Origin: CAIKMD01 sp035605975
GTDB taxonomy: Bacteria; Pseudomonadota; Alphaproteobacteria; ATCC43930; CGMCC-115725
DNA length: 64,000 nt
Reading direction: 5' to 3'
Assembly: GCA_035605975.1 (NCBI GenBank)
Contig: DATNGG010000167.1
Span: 26,543 to 90,542, forward strand
A program made the position numbers and the translations under genes. Within the stretch, counting starts at the first letter, position 1. Each line of letters opens with the position of its first letter. Below are positions 53,251 through 61,140 of this stretch, one piece after another. The notes under the pieces are model-generated. The model saw only the letters and a program-made list of their open reading frames with translations. It had not been told where the DNA came from and made no database searches.

Positions 53251-54204
53251 TCAGGCGGCGTTGCGCGCCCCGCGCTCGAGGAGGCCCGCACGGATGAGCG
53301 CCGAGCGGATGCGCTCGATCTCGGCTTGCGAGAGCTTGGCCAAGGGCGGACGCACCACCGCGCGCGGCAGCTTGCCCATCAGCACGAGCGCCTCCTTCAT
53401 GCGGTTGTGCATGTCGACGAAGGGATCGGCGTAGAACACTTCGGCGGTCGGGTAGATGCGGTCGTTGAGGCGGCGTGCCTCGGCGAGATCATTCGCCTGG
53501 ACGGCGCGGAAGAGCCGCGCCTGGAGATCGGCGATGACGCTGCCCGAGCCCGAGAGCAGCCCCTTGCAGCCGAGGACCAGCGAGCTGAACAGCCACGAGC
53601 TGTTCGTGCTGAGCACGTTGATCGCCGGATCGAGGCTTTGCAGCGTCCGGATGTTGCGCTCATGGAGCGGGACCTGCGGCGTCCAATCCTTGATCGCGCG
53701 GATCGTCGGCACCGCCGCGACGAGCTTCAACAGCGTGTCGAGCGGATAGCCCTGCCCGCCCACGAGCGGATATTCGAAGACGATGATCGGCAGGTCCGAG
53801 GCATCGGCGATGCGCTTGAAATGCGCGATCGCCATCTCCGGCCGCTGCCCCAGGGTGAAGGGGCCCGGCGGGAACACCAGCAAAGCCGAGGCTCCGCCCT
53901 CTTGCGCCATGCGCGCAAGCCGCGCCGCCTCGAGGCTGCCTTCGGCATAGATGCCGTTGACGATCGGCAGCGCGGCGCCGACCACCTCCTCGGCGATGGC
54001 AAGGACGCGGCGCTGCTCCTCGAAGCTGCAGGACCCGACCTCCGAGGCATGGGCGTTGATGGTGATCGCGGCGATCCCCGGCACGGCGCCGACATCGGCG
54101 AGATGCCGCCGGAAGGCTGCCTCGTCGATCGAGAGATCCTCGTGAAACGGCAGCAGGCAGGCCGGGATCACCCCTTCGGGGACGAATTTCGCATGTCGCG
54201 GCAT
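53251..54204 (-). CDS. Dihydrodipicolinate synthase family aldolase
   Basis: 317 residues with AAGGAG before the ATG. TIM-barrel lyase of the DapA/NanA/KdgA group: Schiff-base Lys in RAIKDW, Tyr in VFEYPLVGG. The N-terminus (GVIPACLLPFHEDLSID) and the INAHASE variant of the usual GTTGE loop suggest a catabolic aldolase and not lysine-pathway DapA. The substrate is unknown. It sits beside a SLOG-fold gene and opposite cytochrome c. Confidence 0.88.
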   Translation of the reverse strand: MPRHAKFVPEGVIPACLLPFHEDLSIDEAAFRRHLADVGAVPGIAAITINAHASEVGSCSFEEQRRVLAIAEEVVGAALPIVNGIYAEGSLEAARLARMAQEGGASALLVFPPGPFTLGQRPEMAIAHFKRIADASDLPIIVFEYPLVGGQGYPLDTLLKLVAAVPTIRAIKDWTPQVPLHERNIRTLQSLDPAINVLSTNSSWLFSSLVLGCKGLLSGSGSVIADLQARLFRAVQANDLAEARRLNDRIYPTAEVFYADPFVDMHNRMKEALVLMGKLPRAVVRPPLAKLSQAEIERIRSALIRAGLLERGARNAA

Positions 54205-54384
54205 GGCGGACTCCTTAACGGCTTTGCGGCAATCTTAGCACGCTCCGGGCGGGTTCCCGCCAGCCCCATCACCGCCGCGGCGGGCTGCGGAAAGCGCGGG
54301 ACGCTATATCTATTGCGCATAATCAGCTATTTACACTTCTTCGGACATACTCAACCTCTCCTTGCATGCCGGAGTAAAGACAAG

Positions 54385-54762
54385 ATGAACCGTATGACGA
54401 AGCCTGCGCTCCTCCTTGCCGCTGCCGCCCTTGCCCTGAGCTTTGGCGCCCGCAATGCCGCCGCCGAGAGCGGCGCGGACGTTTTCACCGACAATTGCTC
54501 AACCTGCCATTCGCCCGATGCCGGCGTCGACAAGCAAGGCCCGTCGCTCTTCGGCATCATCGGCCGCAAGGCAGGCACCGAGTCCGGTTACGTCTATACG
54601 CCGGCGACCAAGAACTCCGGCATCACCTGGGATGCAGCGAGTCTCGACAAATACATCACCAACCCGCAGGGCGTCATTCCTGGCACGAAGATGCTGTTTC
54701 CTGGGATCAAGAGCGCCGACGACCGCAAAGCCCTGATCGGCTATCTCTCGGGCCTCCACTGA
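54385..54762 (+). CDS. Class I cytochrome c (cytochrome c2/c550-like)
   Basis: 125 residues from ATG 54385. Signal peptide 1-27 (ending NAAAE). Haem attachment at Cys38-Ser-Thr-Cys41-His42 and axial Met103 in PGTKMLFPG. This is a soluble periplasmic electron carrier of the cytochrome c2 family that could link the bc1 complex and oxidases. It is preceded by a 180 bp AT-enriched gap with no promoter I can defend. Confidence 0.92.
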   Translation: MNRMTKPALLLAAAALALSFGARNAAAESGADVFTDNCSTCHSPDAGVDKQGPSLFGIIGRKAGTESGYVYTPATKNSGITWDAASLDKYITNPQGVIPGTKMLFPGIKSADDRKALIGYLSGLH

Positions 54763-54811
54763 GCCCCTCTTTCGGTTAGGGCCGAAGCGTCGCGGTTGCG
54801 GCGGCGCGGCG

Positions 54812-55660
54812 TCATGCGTTGCCGGACAAGCCGGCGAAGGGCAGCGTCGCGATGTCGCGGCGCGCCAGCGCGCTCGCCACCATCGGATCGATCAGCGCCT
54901 CGTACTCGCCGCGGCTGAGATAATGCGCGGGATAGGCCGCGACCGGCCGCGTCGCCGGGTGGAGATAGATTTCCGAGACGCCGTCGGACAGTACATCGAG
55001 ATAGCGCCGCACGCGCTCGCCGGTCATGGCGCCGCTGTCGGCAAGCCCGAAGATATGGTCGTTATGGGCGATGCCGGCGGCGTCGAGACGCCGCCGCAGC
55101 AGCAACGCGAATTGCGCCTCGAGGAGGCCGGCGGCAAACCAGGAACGGCGCCCGTCGGCGCGCGCTGCCGCGTGTCGCGGCTCGAAGGGAAGGCGCACCG
55201 CCTTGATGCCGAATTCGGGCGCGAGCTCGATGAGGACGCGCTGCACGACCGGGTGAAGATGGAAGTGGTGATGCGCGTTGACATGGTCGAGCGGCAGGCC
55301 GGTGCGGCGGAAGGCGTCGAGCTGCGCGCGAATCTCGGCGGCGGCTTGGCGCCGCGCCTCGCCATTGCAGAAGATGCGGATGCCGGTTGCCACGGCATCC
55401 TTGGGGAACTTGCCGCTGCCATCGACGAGAGCCGGGATCTCGCCGGACGGGAGGACGGGCGTGCCGTCGATCAGCACGAGATGGAGGCCGACGCCGAGCC
55501 GCGGCAGACGCTTGGCGCGCGCCACCGCATCCGCCGCCGCGGCGCCCGTCACCATGAGGCTCGCCGCAGTGAGGACGCCGCGGGAATGGCCCGCCTCGAT
55601 CGCCTCGTTCACCGCCTCGTCGAGGCCGAAATCATCCGCCGTGATGATGAGCTTCTTCAA
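54812..55660 (-). CDS. YdjC/ChbG/HpnK family carbohydrate deacetylase
   Basis: 282 residues from a TTG at 55660, which gives the family start LKKLIITADDFGLDEAVN. Metal motif ADD, then HVNAHHHFHLHP. The family removes acetyl groups from chito-oligosaccharides or, as HpnK, acts near hopanoid genes. Alphaproteobacterial context makes HpnK-like assignment possible, but no hopanoid genes are in the window. A start further upstream (GTG 55717) is possible. Confidence 0.82.
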   Translation of the reverse strand: MKKLIITADDFGLDEAVNEAIEAGHSRGVLTAASLMVTGAAAADAVARAKRLPRLGVGLHLVLIDGTPVLPSGEIPALVDGSGKFPKDAVATGIRIFCNGEARRQAAAEIRAQLDAFRRTGLPLDHVNAHHHFHLHPVVQRVLIELAPEFGIKAVRLPFEPRHAAARADGRRSWFAAGLLEAQFALLLRRRLDAAGIAHNDHIFGLADSGAMTGERVRRYLDVLSDGVSEIYLHPATRPVAAYPAHYLSRGEYEALIDPMVASALARRDIATLPFAGLSGNA

Positions 55661-55848
55661 AAAACTTGCTCTCGACAAACGAAACGAACCGCCCAACGCC
55701 GCGAGGCCGCAGCCCACGCTCGGCCGGCAAGCTTAGCCGGAGGCTCCACCCATGCGCCAGCCGGGAACCCGCGCCGCATCGCCGCCCTGCGTTGCGCCGC
55801 GGGCACCGGCGCGCTATGCTTTGCCCCAATCGATGGAGGCGCATGTCC

Positions 55849-56016
55849 ATGGCCAAGAGCAACACGATTCAGATCAAGCTCGTGAGCACGGCGGATACCG
55901 GCTACTTCTACACGACGAAGAAGAATCCCCGCGCCAAAACCGAGAAGCTCGAGCTCAAGAAATACGATCCGGTCGCGCGCAAGCACGTCGTCTTCAAGGA
56001 AGGCAAGATCAAATAG
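55849..56016 (+). CDS. rpmG: 50S ribosomal protein L33
   Basis: 55 residues, MAKSNTIQIKLVSTADTGYF at the start and KHVVFKEGKIK at the end, the standard alphaproteobacterial L33 without the Zn-binding cysteines. Start 55849 is chosen over ATG 55843 for GGAGG spacing. It is a monocistronic gene followed by a strong terminator. Confidence 0.97.
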   Translation: MAKSNTIQIKLVSTADTGYFYTTKKNPRAKTEKLELKKYDPVARKHVVFKEGKIK

Positions 56017-56040
56017 AGGGCCCGCAGCGCTCGACGATGA

Positions 56041-56074
56041 AAGCCGCTCGACCCGAGCGGCTTTGTCGTTTCTG
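56041..56074 (+). terminator. Rho-independent terminator after rpmG
   Basis: A perfect 11 bp inverted repeat (AAAGCCGCTCG / CGAGCGGCTTT, 3 nt loop, 56041-56065) is followed by GTCGTTTCT. It lies 25 nt past the rpmG stop and may also serve the convergent pleD transcript. Confidence 0.8.
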
Positions 56075-56088
56075 AGCCGGCGCCTCGT

Positions 56089-57528
56089 TTAGCGATCGGA
56101 GGCGGCGATGGCGGAGATGGCGGCGTGCCCGGCCGCATGCGCGCCCGGCGCCGCGGCGTCGGCAACGCGCAGGCAATTGCGCCCGCCATTCTTGGCCGCA
56201 TAGAGCGCTTCGTCGGCGCGGCGCAGCAGGCTCGCCGGAGTCTCGCCGGCGCTGCGCGTCATCGCGACGCCGACGCTGATCGTGATCGGCAGCGCGACGC
56301 GCGGCTCGCCGACCTCGATCGGCTTGTCGGCAATGACGCTGCGGATACGCTCGGCGACGACGAGCGCGACCGGCAACGGGGTTTCCGGCATCACGACGAC
56401 GAACTCCTCGCCGCCATAGCGCGCGACCAGGTCGAAGCCGCGCACATGGCGCAGCACCCGGCCGGCGACCTCCTTGAGGACGGCGTCGCCGGCGGCATGG
56501 CCATGCGTGTCGTTGACGCGCTTGAACCAGTCGATATCGAACAGCAGCAGCGCCGGACCCTGGGCATGCTGGGTGCTCTCGCCGATGCCGGCGAAAAGCC
56601 CGTCGAGATGCGCCGCGAGATAGCGCCTGTTGTAAAGGCCGGTGAGCCCGTCGGTGAGCGCCAGGGCGAGGCTCTTCTGGTAGTTCTCCTGGAGGCGGTC
56701 CTGGAGGCGCTTGCGCCGCACCTGGGTGCGCGCCCGCGCCAGCAGCTCGTTGCGATCGAGCGGGCGCACGATGTAGTCGGTGGCGCCGAGATCGAGCCCC
56801 TTGGCGAGACGCGGCAGCTCCTCGGGATCGCCAATCAGCAGGATCGGCACCAGCCGGCTCGCCTCGTTGGCACGCAGCTGCGAGACGACGCGCAGCGCGT
56901 CGACCTTGCCGGGCATGCCGAGAATGACCAGATCGATGCTGGCATCGCAGGCGGCGATCAGCTCCTCGGGCGTCGGCGGCGAGAGGACGTCGCTGGCGAG
57001 GGGCGCCAGAATCTCGGCGATGCGCGCGCTGCCATAGGGATTGGACTCCCAGAGCAGAACCCGGGCCGGCGCGTCGTTCTCCTGCGGCGCGTCGCCGTCG
57101 ATCAGCGAACTGAAGCGGCCGCAGACATCCTCGCGGTGGCGCCATTCCTCCATCATGCGGCGCAGCCGCACGAGCGAGCGCACGCGCGCGAAGAGCGCGG
57201 TGTCGTTGACCGGCTTGGTGAGGAAGTCGTCGACGCCCGCCTCGAGGCCGCGCAAGCGGTCGGCGGGCTCGGACAGCGCCGTCACCATCACGACCGGGAT
57301 ATCGGCGGTGCGCGGATCGGCCTTGAGACGCCGGCAGGTCTCGAACCCGTCCATGCGCGGCATCATCACGTCGAGGAGAATGAGATCGGGATGCTCTTTG
57401 TTGGCGAGCTCCAACGCCGCCATGCCGTCGCTCGCGCACAACACCTGGTAATACTCGCTCGAGAGCTTCGCCTCGAGCACCTTGACGTTCACATCGACAT
57501 CATCAACGACGAGTATGCGCGCGGACAT
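56089..57528 (-). CDS. pleD: Diguanylate cyclase response regulator PleD
   Basis: 479 residues in REC-REC-GGDEF order. Receiver 1 has phospho-Asp in LILLDVMMP and TKPVN. Receiver 2 is an adaptor (VILGMPG, Asp lost; VRPLD kept), as in Caulobacter PleD. The GGEEF active site is preceded five residues earlier by RGFD, the RxxD product-inhibition site. It makes c-di-GMP on phosphorylation by PleC/DivJ kinases and drives stalk-pole development in Caulobacter. divK lies 20 nt upstream on the same strand. Confidence 0.95.
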   Translation of the reverse strand: MSARILVVDDVDVNVKVLEAKLSSEYYQVLCASDGMAALELANKEHPDLILLDVMMPRMDGFETCRRLKADPRTADIPVVMVTALSEPADRLRGLEAGVDDFLTKPVNDTALFARVRSLVRLRRMMEEWRHREDVCGRFSSLIDGDAPQENDAPARVLLWESNPYGSARIAEILAPLASDVLSPPTPEELIAACDASIDLVILGMPGKVDALRVVSQLRANEASRLVPILLIGDPEELPRLAKGLDLGATDYIVRPLDRNELLARARTQVRRKRLQDRLQENYQKSLALALTDGLTGLYNRRYLAAHLDGLFAGIGESTQHAQGPALLLFDIDWFKRVNDTHGHAAGDAVLKEVAGRVLRHVRGFDLVARYGGEEFVVVMPETPLPVALVVAERIRSVIADKPIEVGEPRVALPITISVGVAMTRSAGETPASLLRRADEALYAAKNGGRNCLRVADAAAPGAHAAGHAAISAIAASDR

Positions 57529-57548
57529 CCGTCAACCTTGTTCCGTGT

Positions 57549-57914
57549 TCAGGCACAAAAGCGCGCGACGGTTTGAAGGAAATTGGCGACGGAGATCGGC
57601 TTGGCGATGTAGCCCTCGCAGCCGCCCTCGCGGATTTTCTCCTCGTCGCCCTTCATCGCGAATGCCGTCACCGCGATGATGGGGATCGCCCTCAAATCAT
57701 CGTCTTCCTTGATCCATTTCGTGACCTCGAGGCCGGACACCTCGGGGAGCTGAATGTCCATGAGGATGAGGTCGGGTCGGTGCTGGCGCGCGAGTTGCAG
57801 CGCCTCCATCCCGTCCTTGGTCTGGAGAATTTCGTAGCCATGCGCCTCCAGGAGATCGTGGAAGAGCTTCATGTTCAAGTCGTTGTCTTCGACGATCAGT
57901 ACACGCTTCGCCAT
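57549..57914 (-). CDS. divK: Cell-cycle response regulator DivK
   Basis: 121 residues from ATG 57914, with AAGGA upstream (the adjacent ATG 57917 is the alternative). It is a single receiver with LIVEDNDLNMKLFHDLLEA, phospho-Asp in LILMDIQLPE, TKWIKEDDDL and AFAMKGDEEKIREGG, nearly identical in pattern to Caulobacter DivK. It relays between PleC/DivJ and the CckA-CtrA system. A CtrA box lies about 136 bp upstream, in keeping with CtrA feedback on divK. It is co-transcribed with pleD. Confidence 0.95.
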   Translation of the reverse strand: MAKRVLIVEDNDLNMKLFHDLLEAHGYEILQTKDGMEALQLARQHRPDLILMDIQLPEVSGLEVTKWIKEDDDLRAIPIIAVTAFAMKGDEEKIREGGCEGYIAKPISVANFLQTVARFCA

Positions 57915-58049
57915 CATGGGATCCTTGCCGGCCGCGCGCGGGGAGAATGGCGGCAAGCCATTCTAAGGTCCTAGGGGTTAAGAGAGCCTCGACTCTCGGC
58001 TCCCCATTCTAAAACCCAGCCTCGCCTCATAGCTATAGGTTGGTTAATC

Positions 58050-58064
58050 TTAAGATAAGCTTAA
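58050..58064. promoter_or_regulatory. CtrA box (TTAA-N7-TTAA) between divK and ROK kinase
   Basis: TTAAGATAAGCTTAA is a perfect CtrA consensus in the divergent region, 136 bp before divK and 23 bp before the ROK-kinase start. An additional TTAA lies at 58044-58047. The position suits activation of divK-pleD and repression of the ROK-kinase promoter. Confidence 0.65.
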
Positions 58065-58087
58065 ATGAGGGAGGAGCGGCGCGGCGG

Positions 58088-58999
58088 ATGCGCATCGGCA
58101 TCGATCTCGGCGGCAGCAAGATCGAGGTGGCGGCGCTTGACCGCGAGGGCGCGATTCGCTTGCGCCGCCGCGTGCCGACGCCGGCCGGCGATTACGCCGC
58201 AACCATCGCCGCGCTGAAGCAGCTGGTCGAGTCGAGCGAGGCCGAGCTCGGCATCAGGGCCAGCATCGGCATCGCCATCCCGGGCGCGATCTCGCCGGCG
58301 ACGGGCCTCGTCAAGAACGCCAATTCGACCTGCCTGATCGGCCGGCCGTTCGATCGCGATGTGGCGGCGGCGCTCGGCCGGCCGGTGCGGTCGGCCAATG
58401 ACGCCAATTGCTTTGCCTTGAGCGAGGCGCGCGACGGCGCGGCGCAAGGGGCGCGACTCGTCTTCGGCGTCATTCTCGGAACCGGGGTCGGCGGCGGCAT
58501 CGTCGTGGACGGAAAGGTTCTGACCGGCGCCAACGCGATCGCCGGCGAATGGGGCCATTCGCCCCTCCCCTGGCCGCGGGACGCGGAGCGGCCGGGCCCC
58601 GCCTGCTATTGCGGCAAGCACGGCTGCATCGAGGCGTTTCTCTCGGGGCCGAGCCTGGCCCGCGATCATCGCGCGGCGAGCGGCGAGGCGCTCGATCCGG
58701 CGGCGATCGCGGCGCGCGCCACCGCTGGCGACGCTGCCGCGAGCGCCAGCCTCGCGCGCTATGTCGACCGGCTGGCGCGCGGCCTGGCGACGGTGATCAA
58801 CCTCCTCGATCCCGATATCATCGTGCTGGGCGGCGGGCTGGGGCAGATCGGCGCGCTTTATCGCGCGGTGCCCGAGCGCTGGGGCGCTTATATCTTCTCG
58901 GATGCGGTCGCGACCAGGCTGCGGCCGCCGCGCTGGGGCGATTCGAGCGGCGTGCGCGGCGCCGCGTGGCTGTGGCCGGAACACGACGGAGAGGGCTGA
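58088..58999 (+). CDS. ROK-family sugar kinase (fructokinase/NagK-like)
   Basis: 303 residues from ATG 58088, with GAGGGAGGAG upstream. GIDLGGSKIEVA is the phosphate loop; GVGGGIVVDG and the zinc site in CYCGKHGCIEAF are present, as in fructokinase (Mak) and N-acetylglucosamine kinase. It phosphorylates a hexose using ATP. The stop overlaps the cupin start by one base (TGATG). Confidence 0.9.
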   Translation: MRIGIDLGGSKIEVAALDREGAIRLRRRVPTPAGDYAATIAALKQLVESSEAELGIRASIGIAIPGAISPATGLVKNANSTCLIGRPFDRDVAAALGRPVRSANDANCFALSEARDGAAQGARLVFGVILGTGVGGGIVVDGKVLTGANAIAGEWGHSPLPWPRDAERPGPACYCGKHGCIEAFLSGPSLARDHRAASGEALDPAAIAARATAGDAAASASLARYVDRLARGLATVINLLDPDIIVLGGGLGQIGALYRAVPERWGAYIFSDAVATRLRPPRWGDSSGVRGAAWLWPEHDGEG

Positions 59000-59382
59000 T
59001 GGCAATCAACCGGGTTCTGAAATTCGATGCGATCCCCGAGCAGAAGCGGCCGAATGGCGCCGCGATTCGGCCGCTGGTCGATGCGGCGAGCTGCGGCGCG
59101 GCGATCAAGACTAACACCGTCACCTTCCCGCCCGGCCATGCCGTCGAGTTCCATCGTCACAATTGCAACGAGATGATCATGGTCCTGCAGGGCGATTGCG
59201 CGGTCGAGATCGAGGGCGAAGCGCGCGTCGCGCTGACGCCCTTCGATACGGTTTCGGTCGCGGCCGGGACCTGGCACCGCTTCCTCAACACCGGCGCGAC
59301 GCCCTTCACCCTCCTCGCGGTTTACGACGCCGCGCGCGTCGAGCGCACCTTGCGCGATTCGGGGAAGACGACAATCGATTAG
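58999..59382 (+). CDS. Cupin domain protein
   Basis: 127 residues from ATG 58999, fused to the kinase stop in TGATG. Cupin motif 1 (PGHAVEFHRHNCNEMIMVLQG) supplies two His and a Glu metal ligand; motif 2 gives GTWHRFLNTG. A single-domain cupin after a sugar kinase could be an isomerase or sensor for the phosphosugar, but no function can be assigned. Confidence 0.8.
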   Translation: MAINRVLKFDAIPEQKRPNGAAIRPLVDAASCGAAIKTNTVTFPPGHAVEFHRHNCNEMIMVLQGDCAVEIEGEARVALTPFDTVSVAAGTWHRFLNTGATPFTLLAVYDAARVERTLRDSGKTTID

Positions 59383-59388
59383 GCCGCT

Positions 59389-60210
59389 TCAGCAGCTCGG
59401 CTTCGGCAAGGCCTCGATATCGTCGAGCTTGGCGCGAAGCACGTAATCGCCGTAGTCGAGCGACATGTCCTGCGAGACGCCGTTGTCGAGAAGCCGCATG
59501 CTGAGCTCGTAATCGGGCGTGTCGGCATCCGTCGTATCGGCATTGGCAGGGAAGAAGGCGAGGCTCACCCGCCAGGACGGGTGCTGCAGCAGCGGATTGT
59601 CGAGCGGCTTCGGCGCTTTGGGATTGGGCTTCAACACCGGGCCGATGACGGCGGTGATCTGCCCGGCATTCTCCAGTGCCGCGCCGTCGAACACCTTGCG
59701 CGAGACGAACTGATCGCCGGCTTGCGCGCGCTCGATGAGGAAGAGCGTGTGCGCGGTCGGGAAGAGAACGCCGGCGGCGAGCTTCAGCGTCTTGCGCTCG
59801 GGCTTTTCGAACTCGGCGACGCCGCCCTTGTTCTTGCCGTCGAGATGCGCCTCGCCATGAATATCGTCCTCGACATCGCCGTTCCGCAGCCGCCTCTCGT
59901 TGAACCGGTAGCGCAGCCCATCTTTCGATTCCCAGGTGACGAGGGTCGAGTTGATGTCGATGCTGCCCTCCTCGGAATAGACGAGTCGCAGCCGGAAGCG
60001 TTGCTGGACGGTCCAGCCGTCGCAGGTCTCGCCCCATTCGTAATACATGCCGCCGCTCGCGCCGGCGACGCCGCTGGAGGTCTTGGCCATTTCCAAGGTC
60101 AGATTGTAAAGCGCGCGATGGGGCGAAATATCCACCGCCGCAGCCGGGGATGCCGCCCAAACCACCAATGCCGCAGCCAGGCCGACATGCCGAGCCGCCC
60201 CAAAACTCAT
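59389..60210 (-). CDS. eipB: Envelope integrity protein EipB (DUF1849)
   Basis: 273 residues. Signal peptide 1-26 (ending PAAAV). The DUF1849 beta-spiral fold is represented by ISPHRALYNLTL, MYYEWGETCDGW and a C-terminal disulfide partner: Cys63 and the terminal Cys273 match the conserved cysteine pair of Brucella EipB. The periplasmic protein supports outer-membrane integrity in alphaproteobacteria and is linked to CtrA control in Brucella. It is divergent from the GGDEF gene at 60478, with a palindrome in between. Confidence 0.92.
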   Translation of the reverse strand: MSFGAARHVGLAAALVVWAASPAAAVDISPHRALYNLTLEMAKTSSGVAGASGGMYYEWGETCDGWTVQQRFRLRLVYSEEGSIDINSTLVTWESKDGLRYRFNERRLRNGDVEDDIHGEAHLDGKNKGGVAEFEKPERKTLKLAAGVLFPTAHTLFLIERAQAGDQFVSRKVFDGAALENAGQITAVIGPVLKPNPKAPKPLDNPLLQHPSWRVSLAFFPANADTTDADTPDYELSMRLLDNGVSQDMSLDYGDYVLRAKLDDIEALPKPSC

Positions 60211-60363
60211 GATCGATCTCTCCGACTCTGGGCCGACACCTGCCGCGACCCTCGGCCGAGTATGTCACGCTTCCCGCGGCGGCGGTAGCGGTCGCGGGAC
60301 CCATGCGGCACGCCTGATAGATGGGAATGACGGCGCCATTCCCAAGCGGCAGGCTCTGCCCGT

Positions 60364-60382
60364 TAAGGAAAATTTTTCCTTA
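60364..60382. promoter_or_regulatory. Perfect 19 bp palindrome in the eipB/GGDEF divergent region
   Basis: TAAGGAAAATTTTTCCTTA is a 9-1-9 perfect inverted repeat, 154 bp from eipB and 96 bp from the GGDEF gene start. It is AT-rich within GC-rich DNA and has no T-run beyond the arms, so it looks more like an operator than a terminator. The rest of the 267 bp gap shows nothing else clear. Confidence 0.4.
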
Positions 60383-60477
60383 GCGTGCCACCCTCGACGC
60401 CGCCGATTGTGCCGCGTTCGCCCTGGCACGGCGCTTGCGTCGCGGCTCGCAACAGGGGCTTTGCACTCGGGGTTGTT

Positions 60478-61140
60478 ATGCCTGTGGGGGATGTGGATTT
60501 TCGGACAGAACCGGTGCCGGCCGGGCTTCGCCGCAAGAGCCGCGCGGCCCGGACGGGAACACCCGCTGCCAGCAGCGATCCGGCGCTGGTCGAATGGGCG
60601 CGCGGGGTCGCGGCCGCGGCCGAGCGGCGCGTCAGCGAGCTGCAGCTGCGCATTCTCCAGCTCGAGAGCCAGGTCACGACCGACGAGCTGACGGGGCTGC
60701 TCAACCGCCGCGGCTTTCTCGAAGCTTTCGGCCGCGCCAATGCCGCGGCGCGGCGCGGCGGCGCGCGCGGCGTCGTCATTCTCTACGATCTCGACGGCTT
60801 CAAGGAGGTGAACGATCGCCTGGGTCACGCTCAAGGCGATCAGATGCTGCGCGAGATGGGCGCGCTGCTTCGCCGCAACACGCGTAAGATGGACGCGATC
60901 GCGCGGCTGGGCGGCGACGAGTTCGCCATGCTGCTGATCGGCGCGCCCTTCGACAGCGCGCGCAAGAAATGTCACAGCATCGGCCGCGCGCTCAACGCGA
61001 TCGGGCTGCGCGCGAGCTTCGGCGTTGCCGCGTTCGACGGCACCGAGGACGAGGACAGCGTCCTCCACCGCGCCGACATGGCGATGTACGAGGAAAAGCG
61101 CGCCAATAGCGGCGATCTTCGCGCGCTCGCCGGCGACTGA
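60478..61140 (+). CDS. GGDEF diguanylate cyclase
   Basis: 220 residues from ATG 60478. A short N-terminal region with a coiled coil (ERRVSELQLRILQLESQV) precedes the GGDEF domain: DELTGLLNRRGF, LYDLDGFKEVND and active-site LGGDEFAML. The RxxD inhibitory site (RKMD) lies five residues before GGDEF, so it should be active and product-inhibited. It is soluble and lacks a sensor domain. Its stop adjoins the convergent aspS stop with no gap. Confidence 0.9.
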   Translation: MPVGDVDFRTEPVPAGLRRKSRAARTGTPAASSDPALVEWARGVAAAAERRVSELQLRILQLESQVTTDELTGLLNRRGFLEAFGRANAAARRGGARGVVILYDLDGFKEVNDRLGHAQGDQMLREMGALLRRNTRKMDAIARLGGDEFAMLLIGAPFDSARKKCHSIGRALNAIGLRASFGVAAFDGTEDEDSVLHRADMAMYEEKRANSGDLRALAGD

